In this document: positions 6,249 to 8,535 of the stretch, piece after piece
How positions within the stretch are numbered: position 1 is the stretch's first letter
Layout: each line of letters opens with the position of its first letter
NCBI GenBank assembly: GCA_031289815.1
Contig: JAITOS010000166.1
Location: 1 to 8,535, forward strand
Direction of reading: 5' to 3'
DNA: 8,535 bases
Origin: Peptococcaceae bacterium
GTDB taxonomy: Bacteria > Bacillota > Desulfitobacteriia > Desulfitobacteriales > Desulfitobacteriaceae
Notes under the pieces: model-generated
The model's database searches: none
Seen by the model: only the letters and a program-made list of their open reading frames with translations
Told to the model about the DNA's origin: nothing
Made by a program: the position numbers and the translations under genes

Positions 6249-6425
6249 GGTAATCGAAGGCGGGAAGTAATGATGGTCAGGCAGGGCGGATGGCCCGGTT
6301 TACAGAACCTGCTTTCGCTGTAAAAGTTAAGAAAACCGTCGTACAAAGATACAAAATACGGAGAGGTCATGGCCGCTTGATCCTAAACTTAATAACAGGC
6401 ATAAAGAAGGATAGGAGGGTAGACC
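6249..6425 (+). other. Leader region upstream of the accDA unit with overlapping inverted repeats
   Basis: No convincing gene fills this part of the 244-base gap after coaD. It holds several perfect inverted repeats: GCAGG 6281-6285 with CCTGC 6308-6312; GGGC 6284-6287 with GCCC 6293-6296; TTTACAG 6299-6305 with CTGTAAA 6318-6324; and CGGTTT 6296-6301 with AAACCG 6333-6338. The first and third interleave as in an H-type pseudoknot, and the third and fourth exclude each other. A 17-codon frame (6270-6323) overlaps them. No T-run marks a terminator. The region ends in a strong ribosome binding site, AGGAGGG at 6413-6419. I do not match it to a known riboswitch class. A regulatory role is inference. 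Confidence 0.35.
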
Positions 6426-6626
6426 GTGTGGACCGTAATTTATATTGCTCAAAATAACAATGTAGCCAAGAGGTATCAGGATTTATTGGTTCAGGAAGGC
6501 GTATTGGTTCAGTTACGGTTGGTTGGATCAGCACATGCTACCGCAAATACTTCTGTTGAAATTTTAGTACCGGAATCGGAGGCTGAAGAGGCCCATGAAA
6601 TCATTACCGGCTATATGGGTGAATAA
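6426..6626 (+). CDS. Small DUF2007-like protein encoded immediately upstream of accD
   Basis: The 66-residue cytosolic protein starts at GTG 6426, six bases after AGGAGGG. Its pattern reads strand (TVIYIAQ, 3-9), helix (NVAKRYQDLLVQEG, 12-25), strand (LVQLRLV, 27-33), loop (SAHATANT), strand (SVEILVPES), helix (EAEEAHEIITGYM). This beta-alpha-beta-beta-alpha layout and the VPESEAEEAHEII ending resemble the DUF2007 'putative signal transducing protein' family; the match is by eye. No catalytic residues are evident. Its stop is two bases before the accD ATG, and accD's weak ribosome binding site (GGGTGA, 6617-6622) lies inside this gene, so translation is probably coupled. The position suggests a role in regulating or assembling acetyl-CoA carboxylase, but that is inference. 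Such short upstream genes may carry misleading annotations in other genomes. Confidence 0.85.
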   Translation: MWTVIYIAQNNNVAKRYQDLLVQEGVLVQLRLVGSAHATANTSVEILVPESEAEEAHEIITGYMGE

Positions 6627-6628
6627 AA

Positions 6629-7531
6629 ATGCTTAAAGATATGTTTCGTAAACCAAAGTATGTAACCATAAAATCAGTGCCGGCCATTCAGCAGCGCCCG
6701 CCCGCGGACGACGTCGCTTTGTTGGAAACAAACCTCATGCGCAAAGAGCTTCCGGACGGTCTGTGGCTGAAATGCCCGAAATGCGGGGACGTGATTTTTA
6801 ACAAAAATCTCGAAGATCACGCGCAGGTTTGTATGAAGTGCAAGTATCATTTCCCGATGAGCGCCCGGCAGCGCTTGGCGTTGCTCGTGGATCAGGGAAC
6901 GTTTGAGGAATGGACCCCGGAGCTGACGAGCGCGGATCCCCTGGAATTTCCCGGCTATAAAGAAAAACTCGCGGAAATACAGGCGAAAACAAACCTGTTA
7001 GAAGGGGTGATTACCGGCCAAGGAAAGATTGAAAATTTACCGGCTGTGCTGGTTATAAATGAAGGCAGTTTTATTATGGGAAGCATGGGCTCCGCCGTCG
7101 GGGAAAAAATTACCCGGTCGATAGAAAAGGCGATCGAGCTGCAATTACCGATCATCATGGTTTCCACGTCCGGCGGCGCCCGTATGCAGGAAGGGATTCT
7201 GTCGCTGTATCAGATGGCGAAGACCAGCGCGGCGCTGGAACGCTTCAATCAGGCGGGGCTGTTATATATTTCCATCCTGACGAACCCGACCTATGGCGGG
7301 GTGACGGCCAGCTACGCGATGCTGGGAGATATTATTATCGCCGAGCCGGGAGCCTTGATTGGCTTTACGGGGCCGAATATTATTAAACAGACCATGAAAA
7401 AGGAATTGCCGCAAAGGGCGCAGACCGCCGAGTTTAATCAGGAACACGGGTTTGTGGATTTGATTATCGAACGGTCGCAGATCCGGTCACAGTTAGCGAA
7501 AATACTTGGATATCACCGGAGGGAAGCGTAG
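6629..7531 (+). CDS. accD: Acetyl-CoA carboxylase carboxyltransferase subunit beta
   Basis: With AccA it forms the alpha2-beta2 carboxyltransferase that moves the carboxyl group from carboxybiotin (on AccB) to acetyl-CoA, giving malonyl-CoA for fatty acid synthesis. The protein has 300 residues, within the usual 280-305. A four-cysteine zinc finger is at Cys49, Cys52, Cys68 and Cys71 (C-x2-C-x15-C-x2-C), known in E. coli to bind DNA and mRNA. The crotonase-fold core follows, with GSMGSAVGEK (151-160), STSGGARMQEG (179-189) forming the oxyanion region, YGGVTASYA (222-230) and GFTGP (245-249). The common GFAGxR(I/V)IEQT segment is GFTGPNIIKQT here, so the usual Arg is Asn250. It starts two bases after the small upstream gene and ends two bases before accA, whose ribosome binding site GGAGGG (7518-7523) is inside accD. 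The tight packing fits equimolar synthesis of the two subunits. Confidence 0.98.
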   Translation: MLKDMFRKPKYVTIKSVPAIQQRPPADDVALLETNLMRKELPDGLWLKCPKCGDVIFNKNLEDHAQVCMKCKYHFPMSARQRLALLVDQGTFEEWTPELTSADPLEFPGYKEKLAEIQAKTNLLEGVITGQGKIENLPAVLVINEGSFIMGSMGSAVGEKITRSIEKAIELQLPIIMVSTSGGARMQEGILSLYQMAKTSAALERFNQAGLLYISILTNPTYGGVTASYAMLGDIIIAEPGALIGFTGPNIIKQTMKKELPQRAQTAEFNQEHGFVDLIIERSQIRSQLAKILGYHRREA

Positions 7532-7533
7532 CG

Positions 7534-8535
7534 ATGCTGTTTTTCGACTTTGAAAAGCCTTTGCTTGAATTAGAAAAAAAAATAGCTGAATTGCAGAGAT
7601 TTGCTCTTGAGAAAGAGATTGATCTCGCCGATGAAATATTTAAATTAGAGCAAAGGGCCGATCAATTAAGAGAATCGATTTACGAAAATCTGGAGCCTTG
7701 GCAGTGCGCCCAAGTCGCTCGTCATCCGGAGCGTCCTAATTTTTACGATTATATTCCCTATCTGTTTGAAGATTTTATTGAACTGCACGGGGATCGTCAT
7801 TATGCGGATGATCAGGCGATTGTTGGTGGTATCGCTGTTTTCAAAGGGATTCCGGTTACGGTGGTCGCGCATGTAAAAGGAAAAGATACCAAAGAAAATT
7901 TACAGCGTAATTTCGGTATGCCTCGTCCGGAAGGCTATCGTAAAGCGTTGCGGCTGATGGATCAGGCGGAAAAATTTAAACGTCCGATTCTGACGTTTGT
8001 GGATACGCCGGGAGCCGCTTGTGACTTGGAAGCGGAAGAAAGAGGACAAGGCGAAGCGATCGCCCGGTGCTTAATCGCTATGGCCGGCTATAAGGTGCCG
8101 GTGATCAGCGCGATCATCGGCGAAGGCGGCAGCGGCGGGGCTTTAGCGTTGGCGGCGGGAAACGTGCTGTTGATGCTGGAGTATTCCTTTTTCTCGGTCA
8201 TCACCCCGGAAAGCTGCGCTAATATCTTATGGAAAGACGCGTCAAGAGCAAAAGAAGCGGCGGTTGCTTTGAAGTATATGGCGAAGGATTTATATCAGCT
8301 GAGGATTACGGATGAAATTATCAAAGAACCCAAGGGCGGAGCGCACCGAAACTATCAGCAGGCCGCGGAGGAGTTATCGAAGAGTATTGCGAAGCATCTG
8401 TTGCGTTTGCGCGCTGAAACCCCGGAAGCCATCCGCGAAAAACGCTATGAAAAAATACGCGCGATCGGGGTGTTTAACGAAGGGTTTTCCACGGAAGAAG
8501 GATGTTCAGCGGAAGCTGAAAATGAGGCGTCCGAT
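7534..8535 (+). CDS. accA: Acetyl-CoA carboxylase carboxyltransferase subunit alpha, 3' end beyond window
   Basis: Partner of AccD in the carboxyltransferase. The frame is open from ATG 7534 to the last base, 334 codons without a stop, so it is cut by the window edge; most family members are about 310-325 residues, so the stop is probably near. Residues 1-60 hold the helical start (FEKPLLELEKKIAEL, then a coiled-coil-like stretch). The core includes YIPYLFEDFIELHGDRHYAD (73-92), VKGKDTKENLQRNFGMP (114-130), EGYRKALRLM (133-142), AEERGQGEAIA (167-177), IGEGGSGGALAL (195-206) and ILWKDASRAKEAA (231-243). KEPKGGAH (264-271) and EKRYEKIRAIG (302-312) are the usual end. The loop usually reading GAYPG or GAxCG before AEERGQ is GAACDLE (160-166). 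After IGVF the chain goes on into an acidic tail, EEGCSAEAENEASD (321-334). GGAGGG lies ten bases upstream of the start. In related genomes pfkA often follows; this cannot be seen here. Confidence 0.97.
   Translation, partial: MLFFDFEKPLLELEKKIAELQRFALEKEIDLADEIFKLEQRADQLRESIYENLEPWQCAQVARHPERPNFYDYIPYLFEDFIELHGDRHYADDQAIVGGIAVFKGIPVTVVAHVKGKDTKENLQRNFGMPRPEGYRKALRLMDQAEKFKRPILTFVDTPGAACDLEAEERGQGEAIARCLIAMAGYKVPVISAIIGEGGSGGALALAAGNVLLMLEYSFFSVITPESCANILWKDASRAKEAAVALKYMAKDLYQLRITDEIIKEPKGGAHRNYQQAAEELSKSIAKHLLRLRAETPEAIREKRYEKIRAIGVFNEGFSTEEGCSAEAENEASD

Noticed and set aside
6281..6340. Fluoride-type riboswitch, suggested by GGCGGATGGCCC
   Set aside because: The conserved downstream elements and pairings of that class are not found in the expected order, and the downstream genes do not fit fluoride resistance.
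6182..6425. FapR-type operator upstream of accDA
   Set aside because: No sequence close to the TTAGTACC-type palindrome of that regulator is present.

Overview
The window reads as ordinary chromosomal core DNA of a low-to-mid GC Bacillota. Three things support this: strong AGGAGG-type ribosome binding sites, a small acid-soluble spore protein gene (so a spore-forming lineage), and a dnaE ... accD-accA order close to the dnaE-(x)-accD-accA-pfkA-pyk order known from many Bacillota. A spore-forming Negativicute (Sporomusaceae-like) or a clostridial relative is plausible. That placement is inference; the sequence itself does not settle it. All recognised genes are on the + strand and no mobile element, tRNA, rRNA or CRISPR array is visible.

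Layout. (1) 2-391: 3' part of a TrmL-type tRNA 2'-O-methyltransferase, cut by the window start. (2) 443-1510: a polytopic membrane sugar-1-phosphate transferase (TagO/WecA type) that starts surface glycan synthesis on undecaprenyl phosphate; its ribosome binding site lies in a small inverted repeat. (3) 1626-1766 and 1769-1966: a two-gene unit of a 46-residue four-cysteine protein and a 65-residue SspF-like spore DNA-binding protein. (4) 1967-2169: a leader with an extended -10 promoter and a possible small reading frame. (5) 2170-5649: dnaE, the replicative polymerase alpha subunit, with an apparently intact PHP metal site and a QLSLF clamp-binding motif. (6) 5702-6181: coaD. (7) 6182-6425: a 244-base gap with a candidate promoter and a leader RNA with overlapping inverted repeats. 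(8) 6426-8535: a small DUF2007-like protein followed by accD and accA, tightly spaced; accA is open to the last base of the window.

Functionally, the right half joins DNA replication (dnaE), the penultimate step of coenzyme A synthesis (coaD) and the carboxyltransferase half of acetyl-CoA carboxylase (accDA), which commits acetyl-CoA to fatty acid synthesis. The left half holds tRNA modification, cell-envelope glycan initiation and a spore protein. I see no clearly new system. The best leads are the small DUF2007-like gene coupled to accDA, the structured accDA leader, the four-cysteine protein paired with the spore protein gene, and several substitutions at usually conserved positions in AccA, CoaD and AccD.
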